DNA of 64,000 nt from Chromatium okenii (GTDB lineage: Bacteria; Pseudomonadota; Gammaproteobacteria; Chromatiales; Chromatiaceae). Below, piece after piece: positions 38,293-49,435 of the stretch. Under the pieces are notes generated by a model. That model searched no databases. It had not been told where the DNA came from and saw only the letters and a program-made list of their open reading frames with translations. Where the stretch lies: positions 997,434 to 1,061,433 of the forward strand of contig NZ_PPGH01000037.1 of the NCBI RefSeq assembly GCF_002958735.1, given 5' to 3'. Position 1 is the first letter of the stretch, and every line of letters begins with the position of its first letter. The position numbers were made by a program, and so were the translations under genes.

Positions 38293-40233
38293 TCAAGCGG
38301 TTTGGCGTTTCAACCAATCAAGGATGCCCGGTTCTGCTGCCCAAACATCGCGCATTTCTTCGCGGTAAAACCATGCTTGATCTTCACCGCCGACCGTGAT
38401 CCCTCGCGGATTAAACCCCGGTTGTTTAATCCGCTTACGCGTCAGGTAGTTAGAAACATGCGGCATTCGCTGCGCCGCTTTCGTCAACACAATTCGCGCC
38501 TGTTCTTTCTGCCCGAGTCGATACAGCGCCAGCACTTCGCCATAAACCAATTCCGTCAGCATGTCATTGGGAAACTGCTGCGCCAGCGCCACGGCGCGTT
38601 CATTGTCGCCATCGCGCAGATAAAGATTCATCAACTCCGCCCGCACGCCATGATTGTCATGTGGATTGATGCGCAACATGGTTTCCAGTGTGGCGATTGC
38701 GCCCTGCAAATCTTTCGCGTCATCAAGCTGATAGTAATAACGGCGAAATAACAGACGCAGCGCCGGTTGATTGCTCGGCACTTCCCACGGCAAATAGTGA
38801 ATATCGTCTGTTGGCGTTGCCGCAATGATGATTGACCACGCCCGTTCTAACAGCGGCCATAACAGCAGTTGCGAAATCCACGGCAGTTCAGTTTCTGGAT
38901 ACGCGCCGAGCGCAGTCGCAATATCGTCCAGCACATCCAAACTGTCCGCCAGCTCAGGATATTCCAGCAAACCCTGTATCCATTCAGGATTGCCCCAGAT
39001 TTCCTCGTCCTCGTCATCCGACAACGTGAGCTGCGTAGACAACGGTTTGCCAATCGGAAACAGCGATTGCCAAACCCGCTCAGTTTTTCTGATAGACGGC
39101 GGTGGCAAAAATTCAAATTTTTCCTGTTTTTCCAACGCTTTAGTGGAGCGAGTTTTGATGGTGTTCGGCAGCAATCTGCTGACACGCTGTTTGCGCCCGG
39201 GCGTCGGCTGAAACGGCGCAATGGTGTAAACCGGAAGCGGTCGTTGACAATGCTGCGTAATCCACTCTCGCAATTCGATCAATACAGGATGAATGCCGTT
39301 TTCATCTGCATCCATCAATGCGCCTTGCGGATCGGTCACAGCGCGTTCTAAGAAACTGAGAAATAGATCGTCGTCAAAATTCTCCAGTCGCTGAAATTGA
39401 TGCAACCAGAACTGCGCCCGTTGCCGCGCCAGCGCGAGCTTTTTCTGCGTCACCAACAAGGTAATTTCCAACAATGCCGTGCTGGGATTATTGGGATGAC
39501 TGCGTAAAGCGGCGGTAAAGGCTTCTTCAGCCTGCGTAAACTCACCGGCATCAAGGTGCATGGTGCTGCGGCGTTGCCATGCGGCGGCTTGCAGTTGACC
39601 ATTGCCTTCGGCGCACACCCGATCCAAAAAAGCAGCTTTTTTGCGTGAATAATCAAGCAGATCATAAGCATTGCAGAGAATATCGAATGCTGGCTCGAAA
39701 TCCCCGCTCAATTCGGCGAGCGATTCCGCAAATAGTGGTTCCAACAGCGCCAGCACCCGACGCGGACGATTTTCATCCAGCCATTGATCCGCAATGATTG
39801 CCAGCAAATGCTTCGGCACTGCGTTAAGTTGAAGCGCCCGTTTTAATTCTGCATCTGAGAGTGCGTTGATGAGCACCATCCAAATGACTTCACTCGACAA
39901 TTCGGGCGCATCTTCCAATTTGCTACAGCAATCGCGGTAACGTAATCCAGAGCCGCAGTAACAGCGGGCATTTGGCATTGGCGTGGGAATAGGACGAATG
40001 GTAAATCCGTGTTGTGGCAATGGCGTCGCATTCCAAATAGTCACGCCCAGCAACGTGGCAAAACGCCCGCGTTCAAGCGCATCCATATAATTGGGCAAAG
40101 TCAAAAGCGGCGGAATAGTCTCGCGTGCCCAATTTAGAAAGTCATTAGGATCAGGCACTTCGAGAATGCGTTGCACCGCTTGAACGATAATTTGCTCAAA
40201 ATCATCCGAGTCGGCGACATCGTATTGAAACAT
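38293..40233 (-). CDS. SEC-C motif protein with TPR-like repeats
   Basis: 646 residues from the ATG at 40233. Near residues 110-125 is a SEC-C zinc motif (CYCGSGLRYRDCC), which in SecA binds zinc and SecB or ribosomes. The middle and end contain TPR-like repeats (AGEFTQAEEAFTAALRSHPNN, LQGAIATLETMLRINPHDN, LYLRDGDNERAVALAQQFP). The N-terminal 80 residues are helical. No enzyme signature is seen. It is the last gene of the glgB operon, 14 bases after moaE. A protein-interaction or proteostasis role is plausible but unproven. Confidence 0.75.
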   Translation of the reverse strand: MFQYDVADSDDFEQIIVQAVQRILEVPDPNDFLNWARETIPPLLTLPNYMDALERGRFATLLGVTIWNATPLPQHGFTIRPIPTPMPNARCYCGSGLRYRDCCSKLEDAPELSSEVIWMVLINALSDAELKRALQLNAVPKHLLAIIADQWLDENRPRRVLALLEPLFAESLAELSGDFEPAFDILCNAYDLLDYSRKKAAFLDRVCAEGNGQLQAAAWQRRSTMHLDAGEFTQAEEAFTAALRSHPNNPSTALLEITLLVTQKKLALARQRAQFWLHQFQRLENFDDDLFLSFLERAVTDPQGALMDADENGIHPVLIELREWITQHCQRPLPVYTIAPFQPTPGRKQRVSRLLPNTIKTRSTKALEKQEKFEFLPPPSIRKTERVWQSLFPIGKPLSTQLTLSDDEDEEIWGNPEWIQGLLEYPELADSLDVLDDIATALGAYPETELPWISQLLLWPLLERAWSIIIAATPTDDIHYLPWEVPSNQPALRLLFRRYYYQLDDAKDLQGAIATLETMLRINPHDNHGVRAELMNLYLRDGDNERAVALAQQFPNDMLTELVYGEVLALYRLGQKEQARIVLTKAAQRMPHVSNYLTRKRIKQPGFNPRGITVGGEDQAWFYREEMRDVWAAEPGILDWLKRQTA

Positions 40234-40247
40234 GTTCTTAACTCCAA

Positions 40248-40670
40248 TCAAGTATGCGTCGTCACCCAGCGAGCACCCTGAGTGGTTTGCTCTTTTTTCC
40301 ACAAGGGTGCGCGAGTTTTTAATTCATCAATGAGAAATTCACAGGCATCAAAAGCCTCGCGCCGATGCGCAGCGGTCACGCCAATAAAAACGATTGGCTC
40401 TTGAATGATAATAACGCCCACGCGGTGAATTAACGTGAGCCGCCGCAGCGCCCAGCGGTTAACAGCAGTATTCGCTAATTCAGTCAATACCCGTTCAGTC
40501 ATGCCCGCATAGTGTTCTAGCGTCATCTGCGACACTGCGACTCCGGCATTAAAATCGCGCATCAGTCCAATAAAAGTGACGACTGCGCCAGCACCAGCAT
40601 CGCCACGCCACAACGCTTCCTGTTCGGCAATGAGCGCAATGGGTTCAGCTTGAATCTGTACTCGGCGCAT
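40248..40670 (-). CDS. moaE: Molybdopterin synthase catalytic subunit
   Basis: MoaE carries out sulfur transfer to precursor Z, making molybdopterin. 140 residues from the ATG at 40670; GAVVTFIGLMRDFN, LEHYAGMTERVL, HRVGVI and the active-site Lys region LKTRAPLWKKE are present. moaD and the other moa genes are not nearby. Between nnrU (4 bases) and the SEC-C gene. Confidence 0.92.
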   Translation of the reverse strand: MRRVQIQAEPIALIAEQEALWRGDAGAGAVVTFIGLMRDFNAGVAVSQMTLEHYAGMTERVLTELANTAVNRWALRRLTLIHRVGVIIIQEPIVFIGVTAAHRREAFDACEFLIDELKTRAPLWKKEQTTQGARWVTTHT

Positions 40671-40674
40671 TGCT

Positions 40675-41247
40675 TTAACCGAATGGTGAAACGCCAATGA
40701 GTGCGCGATGCAGCCAGAATAAAAACAACAGATAAACCACTAATCCGCTAATCACTGCGATAGCGTCATTTGCTGAATGTGCTGGCGCTCCTTGAACCGG
40801 TACACCGCTGCGGTGTTTCAATGAAATCCGCGCTGCGACGGCCCAAATGAGAAAGCCGCCAAATAATAACAAATCAGTCAATGCGCCATTCACCAGCAAG
40901 TGCGCAAATGCCCAAATTTTGACCGCCAATAACATGGGATGTTTCGTGATTTGTTGAATACGTCCCGGCAAATAAGCGGCAAATAGCAGTGGAAATACCG
41001 GCAGCATTAACAGCAAATCAAGGTGTTTGAACCATAATGGCGAATTATAAAGCACCAGCGCAGTTGGATGCGCGGCGCTGTAACCAAATACGATCAATAC
41101 AAATCCTATTAGTGCCAGTAGGCTGTATATCGCTTGCCATCCCATGATGCCAATGTTTGCCACGACTGCTGGGCGCACATTTGGCGCAATCATCGGCATT
41201 GCATGAGTACCAAGAAAAAGCAGTAAACCAAGAATTAATAGTGTCAT
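40675..41247 (-). CDS. NnrU family integral membrane protein
   Basis: 190 residues with about six hydrophobic segments and the family features GTHAMPMI, MGWQAIYSLLALIGF and ITKHPMLLAVKIWAFAHLLVNG. NnrU was named from nitric oxide metabolism genes; it is related to isoprenylcysteine methyltransferase-like membrane proteins. Its function is not settled. Co-oriented with DUF2288 and moaE. Confidence 0.85.
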   Translation of the reverse strand: MTLLILGLLLFLGTHAMPMIAPNVRPAVVANIGIMGWQAIYSLLALIGFVLIVFGYSAAHPTALVLYNSPLWFKHLDLLLMLPVFPLLFAAYLPGRIQQITKHPMLLAVKIWAFAHLLVNGALTDLLLFGGFLIWAVAARISLKHRSGVPVQGAPAHSANDAIAVISGLVVYLLFLFWLHRALIGVSPFG

Positions 41248-41264
41248 GGATCAATTCCTAAAAT

Positions 41265-41609
41265 CTAATCATCAACGTCTTGCACCAATACCCAAGGTTT
41301 CACCACCACTGCCCACAATTGAGCATCGCTTGTAAACCAGTGTTGCGCCTGTTCATCGGGAACGGGCAGCACCTGCTGCGCGGTCATTACTGAAGCAATA
41401 CGGTCAGCGTCATCGCGGGCAATCAGTAGGGCAATCTCAATTAAATCAAGTCCACTGCGTACCCAAATCACGCGCCCCTGCGCAAAAAAGCGTTGCAATT
41501 CCCGCCACGCCAATTGCGCCGTTTGCTGATTTAGCGTCTGGCGCAACTCGGTTTCTTCATCAAAATCAACGGACAAAGCGTCCGTTGGCAATTCGTCAGG
41601 CAGTGTCAT
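41265..41609 (-). CDS. DUF2288 family protein
   Basis: 114 residues from the ATG at 41609, overlapping the glgB end by 14 bases. [34 protein letters not shown] and the C-terminal [13 protein letters not shown] are typical of DUF2288. No known function. The overlap indicates translational coupling to glgB. Confidence 0.82.
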   Translation of the reverse strand: MTLPDELPTDALSVDFDEETELRQTLNQQTAQLAWRELQRFFAQGRVIWVRSGLDLIEIALLIARDDADRIASVMTAQQVLPVPDEQAQHWFTSDAQLWAVVVKPWVLVQDVDD

Positions 41610-43893
41610 CGGACAACGCATCCGTTGCGACTTCCTCACTTTGCGCTGCATCTTCATCATTTGCCGCAGCTTTAATTGATAATTGTGCGGACGCCGGTTT
41701 TTTTGGCGTATACACCATAATCAATCCACCGAGCGGTGGCAGTGCAATTGGAATTGAATACGGGCGTCCCATCCAACTCACTGGCTCTGACGCTACTCCG
41801 CCCTGATTACCAACATTGCTACCGCCATATACTTCTGAATCAGAATTCATTGCCTCGCGGTAAAATCCTGCTTCCGGGACGCCAATACGATAGTTATTGC
41901 GCGGCACTGGCGTAAAATTGAATGCACAGGCGACAATTTCATCACCGGATTTGCTTTTGCGCACATAACTTAATACGGATTGCGAACTGTCATGGCAATC
42001 AATCCACTCAAAGCCAGCCGGTTCAAAATCAACTTCATGCAATGCTGGCAATTGACGATGCAGATGATTCAAATCAGACACTAGGGTTTTTAATCCCAAA
42101 TGCTGCGGACGTTCTAATAATTCCCAATCGAGTGATCCTGCAAAATTCCATTCTTCACCCTGCCCAAATTCGCAGCCTTGAAACAATAGCTTTTTACCGG
42201 GATAACTGAACATAAAGGTGTAAAGCAAGCGCAAACTGGCGAACTTCTGCCAACCATCGCCGGGCATTTTATCCAGCATTGATTTTTTGCCATGAACCAC
42301 TTCATCGTGTGAAAACGGCAGCACAAAGTTTTCGGTAAAAGCGTAGAGCAAACCGAAGGTCAATAAATCGTGATGAAAATGGCGATAAATCGGGTCTTTC
42401 TGCATATAAGACAGCGTATCGTGCATCCAACCCATATTCCATTTCATACTGAAACCAAGCCCGCCCAAATAAGTTGGACGTGATACCGCTGGCCATGCGG
42501 TGGATTCTTCAGCAATCATCAAAGTTCCGGGATGCTGTTCGTGCGTGACCATATTTAATTGGCGCACAAAATCAACTGCTTCCAAATTCTCATTGCCGCC
42601 GTATTTATTCGGAATCCATTCGCCAGCATTACGCGAATAATCGAGATAGAGCATTGATGCCACTGCGTCAACGCGCAAACCATCCAAATGAAATTCATCT
42701 AACCAATAGAGCGCACTGGATAATAAAAAGTTCTTAACTTCATTGCGTCCAAAGTTAAAAATGAGTGTGCCCCAATCTTTATGTTCACCCATGCGCGGAT
42801 CAGCATGTTCATACAATGCAGTACCATCAAATCGCGCCAGCGCGTAGGCGTCTTTAGGGAAATGTGCCGGAACCCAATCCAATAATATGCCAATTCCTTG
42901 CTGATGCAGATAATCAACGAAAAATCGGAAATCATCTGGTGTTCCGAAACGGGCGCTCGGTGCGAAATAACCAGTGCATTGGTAGCCCCAAGATGCGTCC
43001 AGTGGATGCTCTGTAATTGGCAGCAATTCAATATGGGTAAAACCCAATTCAGTGACATAATCGCCGAGCTGTTTTGCCAGTATTCGATAATTCAAAAAGT
43101 TGCCATCGTCATCGCGCATCCATGAACCAAGATGGACTTCATAAACCGAAAATGCTTGATGTTGCCAATTCGATTCTGCTCGCGCTTTTATCCAATCAGC
43201 ATCTGTCCATTCAAAATGACTCGGCGGACAAATTAACCCAGCAGTTTGCGGGCGTTCTTGAAATGCCTGCGCATAAGGATCAATTTTAATGTGGATATTG
43301 GTGGCGCGGTCGCGTAATTCGTATTTATAAAAACCACCGGGTTCTAAACCGGGAATAAATAATTCCCATACGCCACTGCCGCTGCGCACGCGCATAGGAT
43401 GTGCACGTCCATCCCAGCCATTGAAATCGCCAACCACACTGACACGTTCTGCATTTGGTGCCCAGACCCCGAATTGCACACCAATAACACCTTCAACGGT
43501 GCGTAAATGCGAACCCAGAAAACGATACGCGTGCCAATGACGACCTTCACCAAATAAATGTAAATCGAAGTCTTCTAATTGCAATGGAAAACAATAGGGA
43601 TCGTGGGCGCAGTGGGTGACGCCAGCGCCATCTTGCCATTCAATTTGATAACGTTCAGGGACTTTGGCTGCGTTACCTTCCCAAATAAAAAAGTCAGTGC
43701 CTTCAATGCGATTAAATGGCTCTTTTGCTTCAACCAAAGTTGCTGTTTCCGCCATCGGTAAAAATGCCCGCACAATGGCTTTGGTTCCGTCAAGATGACG
43801 ACCCAATACTTCAAATGGATCATAATGACGCGCTTCAATAATACGTAATAAAGGTTCGGGAAGTTTCGAGGTAAAGCCCTGTGCGGATGCCAT
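41596..43893 (-). CDS. glgB: 1,4-alpha-glucan branching enzyme
   Basis: GlgB introduces alpha-1,6 branches into glycogen. 765 residues; the order is an N1 carbohydrate-binding region ([11 protein letters not shown]), CBM48 ([21 protein letters not shown]), the GH13 barrel with catalytic Asp in [12 protein letters not shown], Glu in [10 protein letters not shown], the [10 protein letters not shown] segment, and a C-terminal beta domain ([11 protein letters not shown]). The last 40 residues form an acidic extension beyond the usual end. AGGAGC lies before the ATG at 43893. Divergent from glgC. Confidence 0.96.
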   Translation of the reverse strand: MASAQGFTSKLPEPLLRIIEARHYDPFEVLGRHLDGTKAIVRAFLPMAETATLVEAKEPFNRIEGTDFFIWEGNAAKVPERYQIEWQDGAGVTHCAHDPYCFPLQLEDFDLHLFGEGRHWHAYRFLGSHLRTVEGVIGVQFGVWAPNAERVSVVGDFNGWDGRAHPMRVRSGSGVWELFIPGLEPGGFYKYELRDRATNIHIKIDPYAQAFQERPQTAGLICPPSHFEWTDADWIKARAESNWQHQAFSVYEVHLGSWMRDDDGNFLNYRILAKQLGDYVTELGFTHIELLPITEHPLDASWGYQCTGYFAPSARFGTPDDFRFFVDYLHQQGIGILLDWVPAHFPKDAYALARFDGTALYEHADPRMGEHKDWGTLIFNFGRNEVKNFLLSSALYWLDEFHLDGLRVDAVASMLYLDYSRNAGEWIPNKYGGNENLEAVDFVRQLNMVTHEQHPGTLMIAEESTAWPAVSRPTYLGGLGFSMKWNMGWMHDTLSYMQKDPIYRHFHHDLLTFGLLYAFTENFVLPFSHDEVVHGKKSMLDKMPGDGWQKFASLRLLYTFMFSYPGKKLLFQGCEFGQGEEWNFAGSLDWELLERPQHLGLKTLVSDLNHLHRQLPALHEVDFEPAGFEWIDCHDSSQSVLSYVRKSKSGDEIVACAFNFTPVPRNNYRIGVPEAGFYREAMNSDSEVYGGSNVGNQGGVASEPVSWMGRPYSIPIALPPLGGLIMVYTPKKPASAQLSIKAAANDEDAAQSEEVATDALSDDTA

Positions 43894-44273
43894 AATTGGT
43901 AGCTCCTGTGCGATTTAGACGCGAACCCTGATTTGAAGATCGAAGGGTTGCAAGTGGTCTTGATGTTAACATAGGGAAGTCAGACAAGCCGATCCTCTGG
44001 GCTCGTCACTGTTGACTAAAATCTGTCCTTTTCTCAGAAAACCTATCTTTTTATGGTAACTTGACACGGCTTTAAGCGTGTCGATACGCTATCTTCCGTG
44101 CTTTTTGCTCCGTCCAGACCCGCTACGGCTAGACGTTAATCCATACGCAAGAGTCATATCAGACCTTGAAATCCTTTCAAGGCAATGGCAGCGACGGCGT
44201 ATTACAGACCTTTGAGATTTTCATCGGTTTTTAGTAGCGGTAAGTCCGCCCTTAAATGATAGGAGTTGACGTT
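43894..44273. other. Divergent glgB/glgC intergenic region
   Basis: 380 bases without a gene. A small hairpin (GACACG at 44063, CGTGTC at 44077) and a pair of TCAGACC/AGACC-like words are visible. It must carry the promoters of both glycogen operons; I recognise no operator. Confidence 0.45.
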
Positions 44274-45545
44274 ATGCCGCAATCCCATCCTCGATTCATC
44301 AGTCGTCTCACCCGTGACACCTTGGCACTCATCTTGGCAGGAGGACGCGGGTCGCGACTGAAACATCTCACCGCGTGGCGTTCTAAACCGGCCGTGCCTT
44401 TTGGTGGCAAGTTTCGGATCGTTGATTTCCCACTTTCAAACTGTATCAATTCTGGTATTCGGCGTATTGGTGTGTTAACGCAATACAAAGCGCATTCATT
44501 GATTTTACACATTCAAAAAGGTTGGGGCTTTTTGCGCGGAGAATTTGGCGAATTTGTCGAATTATGGCCGGCACAACAGCGCGTTACTGAAACTGCGTGG
44601 TATGCCGGAACTGCGGATGCGGTGTATCAAAATCTCGACATCATCCGCGACCACAATCCTGAATACATTTTAATTCTGGCTGGTGATCACGTTTATAAAA
44701 TGGATTACGGCGCGATGATTGCTTATCACGTTGATCGTAAAGCGGAAATGACGGTTGGTTGTTTACAAGTGCCAGTGGAACGCGCTAGCGAATTTGGCGT
44801 GATGGCTGTAGATGAGCAGCAGCGCGTCCTGCGTTTTGCTGAAAAACCGGCAGATCCCGAAACGCTGGCTGATCAACCGGATCGTTGTCTCGCATCAATG
44901 GGCATTTACGTTTTCAATCGTGATTTTCTGTTTGATCAATTACTTAAAGATGCTGAAATGTCTGAATCCAGTCACGATTTTGGTAAAGACATCATTCCTC
45001 GTGTGCTCGCCGAGCATCGCATCATGGCCTATACCTTCCGCGATCTGCGCAGCGGCGAACAAGCGTATTGGCGCGATGTCGGCACGGTCGATGCGTTTTG
45101 GGAAGCCAATTTAGAGCTAATTGGCGTCACGCCGCCGCTCAATTTATACGATAAAAAATGGCCGATTTGGACCTATCAAGAGCAATTACCGCCCGCTAAA
45201 TTCGTGTTTGATGACGCAGATCGACGCGGCATGGCGGTCGATTCGATGGTGTCTGGTGGCTGCGTGATTTCCGGCGCAACGGTGCGCCATTCGCTGCTAT
45301 TTTCTAACGTCCGCGTGAATTCTTACGCCTGCGTCTCCGATTCAGTGATTCTTCCTGATGTTGTCGTCGGGCGCTATTGCATCATTCGCAACGCCGTGAT
45401 TGATCGCTATTGCCGCATCGCCGAAGGCACCAAAATTGGGCTTGATCCTGATGACGATCGCAAGGCGGGTTTTCATGTCAGTGAAGGCGGCATCACGCTG
45501 GTCACGCCGGAAATGCTGGGGCAAGACGCCAATCACGTTCGCTAA
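44274..45545 (+). CDS. glgC: Glucose-1-phosphate adenylyltransferase
   Basis: GlgC makes ADP-glucose, the committed step of glycogen synthesis. [32 protein letters not shown], the substrate-site segment [23 protein letters not shown] and the left-handed beta-helix ([13 protein letters not shown]) are all present. 423 residues. The ATG at 44274 is chosen because AGGAG lies eight bases upstream; an in-frame ATG at 44256 has none. Confidence 0.96.
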   Translation: MPQSHPRFISRLTRDTLALILAGGRGSRLKHLTAWRSKPAVPFGGKFRIVDFPLSNCINSGIRRIGVLTQYKAHSLILHIQKGWGFLRGEFGEFVELWPAQQRVTETAWYAGTADAVYQNLDIIRDHNPEYILILAGDHVYKMDYGAMIAYHVDRKAEMTVGCLQVPVERASEFGVMAVDEQQRVLRFAEKPADPETLADQPDRCLASMGIYVFNRDFLFDQLLKDAEMSESSHDFGKDIIPRVLAEHRIMAYTFRDLRSGEQAYWRDVGTVDAFWEANLELIGVTPPLNLYDKKWPIWTYQEQLPPAKFVFDDADRRGMAVDSMVSGGCVISGATVRHSLLFSNVRVNSYACVSDSVILPDVVVGRYCIIRNAVIDRYCRIAEGTKIGLDPDDDRKAGFHVSEGGITLVTPEMLGQDANHVR

Positions 45546-45587
45546 AAGTTCTCCATTTTCATTCAACCAGTTAGATCGTTTACACCG

Positions 45588-45788
45588 ATGCACATCGTCC
45601 TCAACGGAACCTCCACTGAAATTTCCGATCACAGCACCCTCGCTGATCTCGTAGCGCAGCTGGCGCTTACCGGGCAGCGGCTGGCGATTGAAGTCAACGC
45701 GGAATTGGTTCCGCGCAGCACCTTCACCGATCATCTGCTCGCGCCAGATGATCGGGTTGAAATCATCCACGCCGTCGGTGGCGGTTAA
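45588..45788 (+). CDS. thiS: Sulfur carrier protein ThiS
   Basis: 66 residues with a ubiquitin-like fold pattern and the C-terminal diglycine (HAVGGG), which is adenylated and thiocarboxylated to deliver sulfur to the thiazole ring. Directly upstream of thiG. No TPP riboswitch is seen before it. Confidence 0.93.
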   Translation: MHIVLNGTSTEISDHSTLADLVAQLALTGQRLAIEVNAELVPRSTFTDHLLAPDDRVEIIHAVGGG

Positions 45789-45838
45789 TGCTCCGCTGAT
45801 TTTCAGTTTACCATTCAGACATTTAGAACTAAACCCTC

Positions 45839-46636
45839 ATGGCTATTGAAACACCTGCAATTGATTCTCTCATCATCGCCGGACGTGAATATCACTCGCG
45901 GCTGTTGGTCGGAACTGGCAAATATAAGGATATGGACGAAACCGCAGCGGCAATTGCCGAAAGCGGCGCGGAAATCGTCACCATCGCCGTGCGCCGCGCC
46001 AATATCGGTCAAAACCCCGGCGAGCCGAACATTCTCGACGTGCTGCCGCCGTCGCGTTACACCATTTTGCCCAACACCGCTGGCTGTTATGACGCCGAAA
46101 CTGCGATCCGCACCTGTCGGCTGGCGCGGGAACTGCTCGACGGGCACAAACTGGTCAAATTGGAAGTGCTCGGCGATGAAAAAACGTTGTTTCCAGACGT
46201 GATTGCGACATTAAAAGCTGCCGAAGTGCTGGTCAATGACGGCTTTGATGTGATGGTTTATACCAATGACGATCCAATTGTGGCGCGAGAATTAGAAGCA
46301 ATTGGTTGCGTGGTAATTATGCCGCTGGCTGCGCCAATTGGTTCTGGTTTAGGTATTCGCAATCCGCTTAATATCCGCACCATTGTTGAAAATGCAAAGG
46401 TTCCAGTATTAGTTGATGCTGGCGTGGGCACTGCATCAGATGCAGCAATAGCAATGGAATTGGGCTGCGACGGTGTATTAATGAATACCGCAATTGCCGC
46501 AGCAAAAAATCCGGTATTGATGGCGCGGGCAATGCGTAAAGCAATTGAAGCCGGACGCGATGCGTTTCTGGCTGGACGAATGCCTGCTAAACGTTTTGCT
46601 TCTGCTTCTTCGCCGATTGAAGGGCTATTTTTCTGA
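45839..46636 (+). CDS. thiG: Thiazole synthase
   Basis: ThiG condenses deoxyxylulose 5-phosphate, dehydroglycine and ThiS thiocarboxylate into the thiazole of thiamine. 265 residues; [34 protein letters not shown] (active-site Lys), [14 protein letters not shown] and [18 protein letters not shown] are conserved. Frame intact. Between thiS and trmB. Confidence 0.95.
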   Translation: MAIETPAIDSLIIAGREYHSRLLVGTGKYKDMDETAAAIAESGAEIVTIAVRRANIGQNPGEPNILDVLPPSRYTILPNTAGCYDAETAIRTCRLARELLDGHKLVKLEVLGDEKTLFPDVIATLKAAEVLVNDGFDVMVYTNDDPIVARELEAIGCVVIMPLAAPIGSGLGIRNPLNIRTIVENAKVPVLVDAGVGTASDAAIAMELGCDGVLMNTAIAAAKNPVLMARAMRKAIEAGRDAFLAGRMPAKRFASASSPIEGLFF

Positions 46637-46648
46637 GCAATTTCTTTC

Positions 46649-47362
46649 GTGAATTCATCGGATTATTTAATTGAATTAACGCGACGCCCGCTGCGTCCGG
46701 TGCGCAGTTTCGTATTGCGCCAAGGACGCTTAACGCTGGCGCAGCAGCGGGCATTTGCGGAATTGTGGTCGCGTTTTGGCGTGGAATGGACACCCGCTGC
46801 TGCGCTTAATTTCACGGCATTATTTGGCAATACCAATCCAGTTACCTTGGAAATTGGTTTTGGCAATGGTGATTCATTAGCAACCATGGCCGAGCGCGAA
46901 CCGGAACGCAATTGGCTAGGAATTGAAGTGCATCGCCCCGGCGTCGGCCATTTGCTCTTGGAAATTGAACGCCGTCAATTAAATAATGTGCGGATTATTC
47001 GACACGACGCGATTGAAATACTCACCCAAGGCATTCCGCCAGCCAGTCTCGCCGCCGTGCAACTATTCTTTCCTGATCCTTGGCCGAAACGCCGTCATCA
47101 TAAACGTCGCATTTTGAATGCAGCGTTAATTGAAATGCTGGCACAAGTCATTCATTCCGGCGGAGTATTTCATGCCGCAACGGATTGGGAATCTTACGCG
47201 ATTGAAATGCTAGAAATTCTCGAAAAGTCTGCGCAATTCTTAAACACTGCTGGCGCAGGTCAATTTGCGCCACGTCCCGCATCACGTCCATTCACTCGTT
47301 TTGAACAACGCGGCGACCGACTTGGTCATCGTGTTTGTGATTTAATTTTTCAACGGCAGTAA
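46649..47362 (+). CDS. trmB: tRNA (guanine-N7-)-methyltransferase
   Basis: TrmB forms m7G46 in tRNA. LEIGFGNGDSLATMA is the SAM motif; GIEVHRPGVGHLL, FFPDPWPKRRHHKRR and a C-terminal TRFEQRGDRLGH are typical. 237 residues. The start is a GTG at 46649, 12 bases after thiG, so it is the third gene of the thiS operon. Confidence 0.93.
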   Translation: MNSSDYLIELTRRPLRPVRSFVLRQGRLTLAQQRAFAELWSRFGVEWTPAAALNFTALFGNTNPVTLEIGFGNGDSLATMAEREPERNWLGIEVHRPGVGHLLLEIERRQLNNVRIIRHDAIEILTQGIPPASLAAVQLFFPDPWPKRRHHKRRILNAALIEMLAQVIHSGGVFHAATDWESYAIEMLEILEKSAQFLNTAGAGQFAPRPASRPFTRFEQRGDRLGHRVCDLIFQRQ

Positions 47363-47492
47363 TTTACGCCGCATATTAACAATAAAAGATTCACCATCAA
47401 CGCAGCGTAGTTTTTTATTGGTTAAAGCATACTTTTTGTTGCGTTATCCTGACATACACTTCAGTTTCTATTCATCCACTGGAGAACCTTCG

Positions 47493-49382
47493 ATGTTTAA
47501 CCGCACTGGCTTTTTTTATTCGCTTGCACGCTGGACGGGAATTGTTGCCTTATTGCTGGCAGTGCCCATCGTTTATGCCGGTCTCAATGACACTGGCATC
47601 ACCACCTGCGCGAATGCTGCGCAAAACGGCTTGCCGTGTCCGGTCGCTGTTTTTCCCGGTCAAGACGCTGAATTTGGCAGCAACGGTTTTGATTTTACTA
47701 AATTGGATGGATCGGGAAATGAATTGCCCGCCGATGCTACCGATCATATTTGCGTCCGCGACAACGTTACCCGTTTAATTTGGCAAGCAAGCATTAGCGA
47801 TACGAGCTACACTTTTAATCAAGCCGCTGATTATGTTGCGAATGCTAACGCAGCTTGGCTCTGTGGTTTTAACGATTGGCGACTGCCAGACGTAAAGGAA
47901 TTAACCGGAATCGTTAACTACAGCCGCATTGATTCCACCACTACCATTGATGCTGACGCTTTCCCCAATACGCCGAACGCTTGGTTTTGGTCGGGTTTTG
48001 CAGTGGTTGGCAGTTCAGACTACGCATGGTTTGTGAATTTCTATGATGGTGGTGTCAGTGATTATTATCGAGACAGTGCATTACAGGTTCGTCTCGTGCG
48101 CGGTGGACAGTCTTTTAATTCTTTCGTCGATAATGGCAATGACACGGTGACACAATTAAATACTGGATTGATGTGGGCGAAATGCAGTGAAGGTCAGACT
48201 GGCAGTGACTGCGCTGGTGAGGCAACTGGAATGGTTTGGAGCGAGGCATTAAATGCTGCAAATAATTCTCATTTGGGCGGCTACAGCGATTGGCGGTTGC
48301 CGAATGTAAAAGAACTGCAAGCTCTCGCCGATTACAGTTTTTCTAATCCGGTAATTGATACCAGTTATTTCCCAAATACACCGAATTCGTGGTTTTGGTC
48401 CAGCTCTTCTTATGCTAATTATTCGGGTTATGCGTGGAATATAGATTTCGGTATTGGCAATATCTACAACAGTTATCAATACAGCTTTAATAATGTTCGC
48501 CTTGTGCGCGGTGGACAGTCTGCTAATGCTTTTGAATTTTTCGATTTAACCGTGAATAAAACTGGAAACGGTGCGGGAATAGTGACGAGCTCGCCTGCCG
48601 GAATGAGTTGTGGCACAACCTGCGTGGAGCGTTTGAGAAGCGGGAAATCAATTATTCTCACCGCCACTCCAGATAGCAATTCAAGTTTCAGCGGTTGGAG
48701 CGGCGCGTGTACCAATAAAACCGGCAATTGCATTGTTAAAATGTCCGCTGCGCAAACCGTCACTGCAAAATTTACAATTTTACCGAATTACACATTGTCA
48801 ATTAACAAATCCGGCAATGGCAGCGTCATTAGCTCACCAGCGGGAATTAGCTGCGGCACAAATTGCAGTAAAGCATTTACCAGCGGCACCGCTGTTACGC
48901 TCATCGCCAAACCGGACACTGGCGCAATTTTCAGTAATTGGACGGACTGCAATCCACTAAACGCGAATTCAAAGCAATGTCAGATCATATTGACCAGTAA
49001 TAAGACGGTGACAGCGGTTTTTGGAACAGCAGATATAAAAGTCACTGCTATTGCGCTCACTCCAACTTCACCCGCAGCCAATAGCATGGTTAGCGCCGCA
49101 ATTACGGTAAAAAATGAAGGTACTGTGAATGCGAATGCTGGTTATTTAGACGTATGGTCGAATCAGCCAACGGCGCAAACATGCGGCACATTTGGTGAAC
49201 AATGGATTGAAATTGGTTCTATAGCTGCCGGAGCGACTAAAACCTTGAGAGTTAATTTACAAGTCAAAGATATTGGCAATAAAACTATCCGCGCTTTTGC
49301 TGATAGTTGGTGTCAAACACCGGAATCCAAAGAAACCAATAACCAAATGACCAAAAGTTATACGGTTAAAACATTGCCGTAA
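47493..49382 (+). CDS. Secreted protein: two DUF1566 (Lcl) domains, two InlB repeats, CARDB
   Basis: 629 residues from the ATG at 47493 (GGAGA upstream). A signal peptide covers 1-29 (cleavage after PIVYA). Two DUF1566/Lcl C-terminal-type domains follow (about 60-205 and 212-342), each with NDWRLPDVKEL or SDWRLPNVKEL, PNTPN-WFWS and VRLVRGGQS. Then come two InlB-type repeats (352-428 and 433-510, Cys pairs SCGTTC and SCGTNC) and a CARDB domain (515-625). DUF1566 domains bind glycans in Legionella Lcl, an adhesin exported by type II secretion. Probably an adhesin-like surface protein. It is the intact relative of the fragments at 5911 and 10459. Confidence 0.82.
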   Translation: MFNRTGFFYSLARWTGIVALLLAVPIVYAGLNDTGITTCANAAQNGLPCPVAVFPGQDAEFGSNGFDFTKLDGSGNELPADATDHICVRDNVTRLIWQASISDTSYTFNQAADYVANANAAWLCGFNDWRLPDVKELTGIVNYSRIDSTTTIDADAFPNTPNAWFWSGFAVVGSSDYAWFVNFYDGGVSDYYRDSALQVRLVRGGQSFNSFVDNGNDTVTQLNTGLMWAKCSEGQTGSDCAGEATGMVWSEALNAANNSHLGGYSDWRLPNVKELQALADYSFSNPVIDTSYFPNTPNSWFWSSSSYANYSGYAWNIDFGIGNIYNSYQYSFNNVRLVRGGQSANAFEFFDLTVNKTGNGAGIVTSSPAGMSCGTTCVERLRSGKSIILTATPDSNSSFSGWSGACTNKTGNCIVKMSAAQTVTAKFTILPNYTLSINKSGNGSVISSPAGISCGTNCSKAFTSGTAVTLIAKPDTGAIFSNWTDCNPLNANSKQCQIILTSNKTVTAVFGTADIKVTAIALTPTSPAANSMVSAAITVKNEGTVNANAGYLDVWSNQPTAQTCGTFGEQWIEIGSIAAGATKTLRVNLQVKDIGNKTIRAFADSWCQTPESKETNNQMTKSYTVKTLP

Positions 49383-49435
49383 ATCGCTGCTATTTGCTAC
49401 GAGCGGCTGAATTGCATTCACCACGGAATAGCGCG

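Noticed and set aside
45546..45587. Possible TPP riboswitch before thiS
   Set aside because: The spacer of about 40 bases is too short and has none of the conserved riboswitch words.
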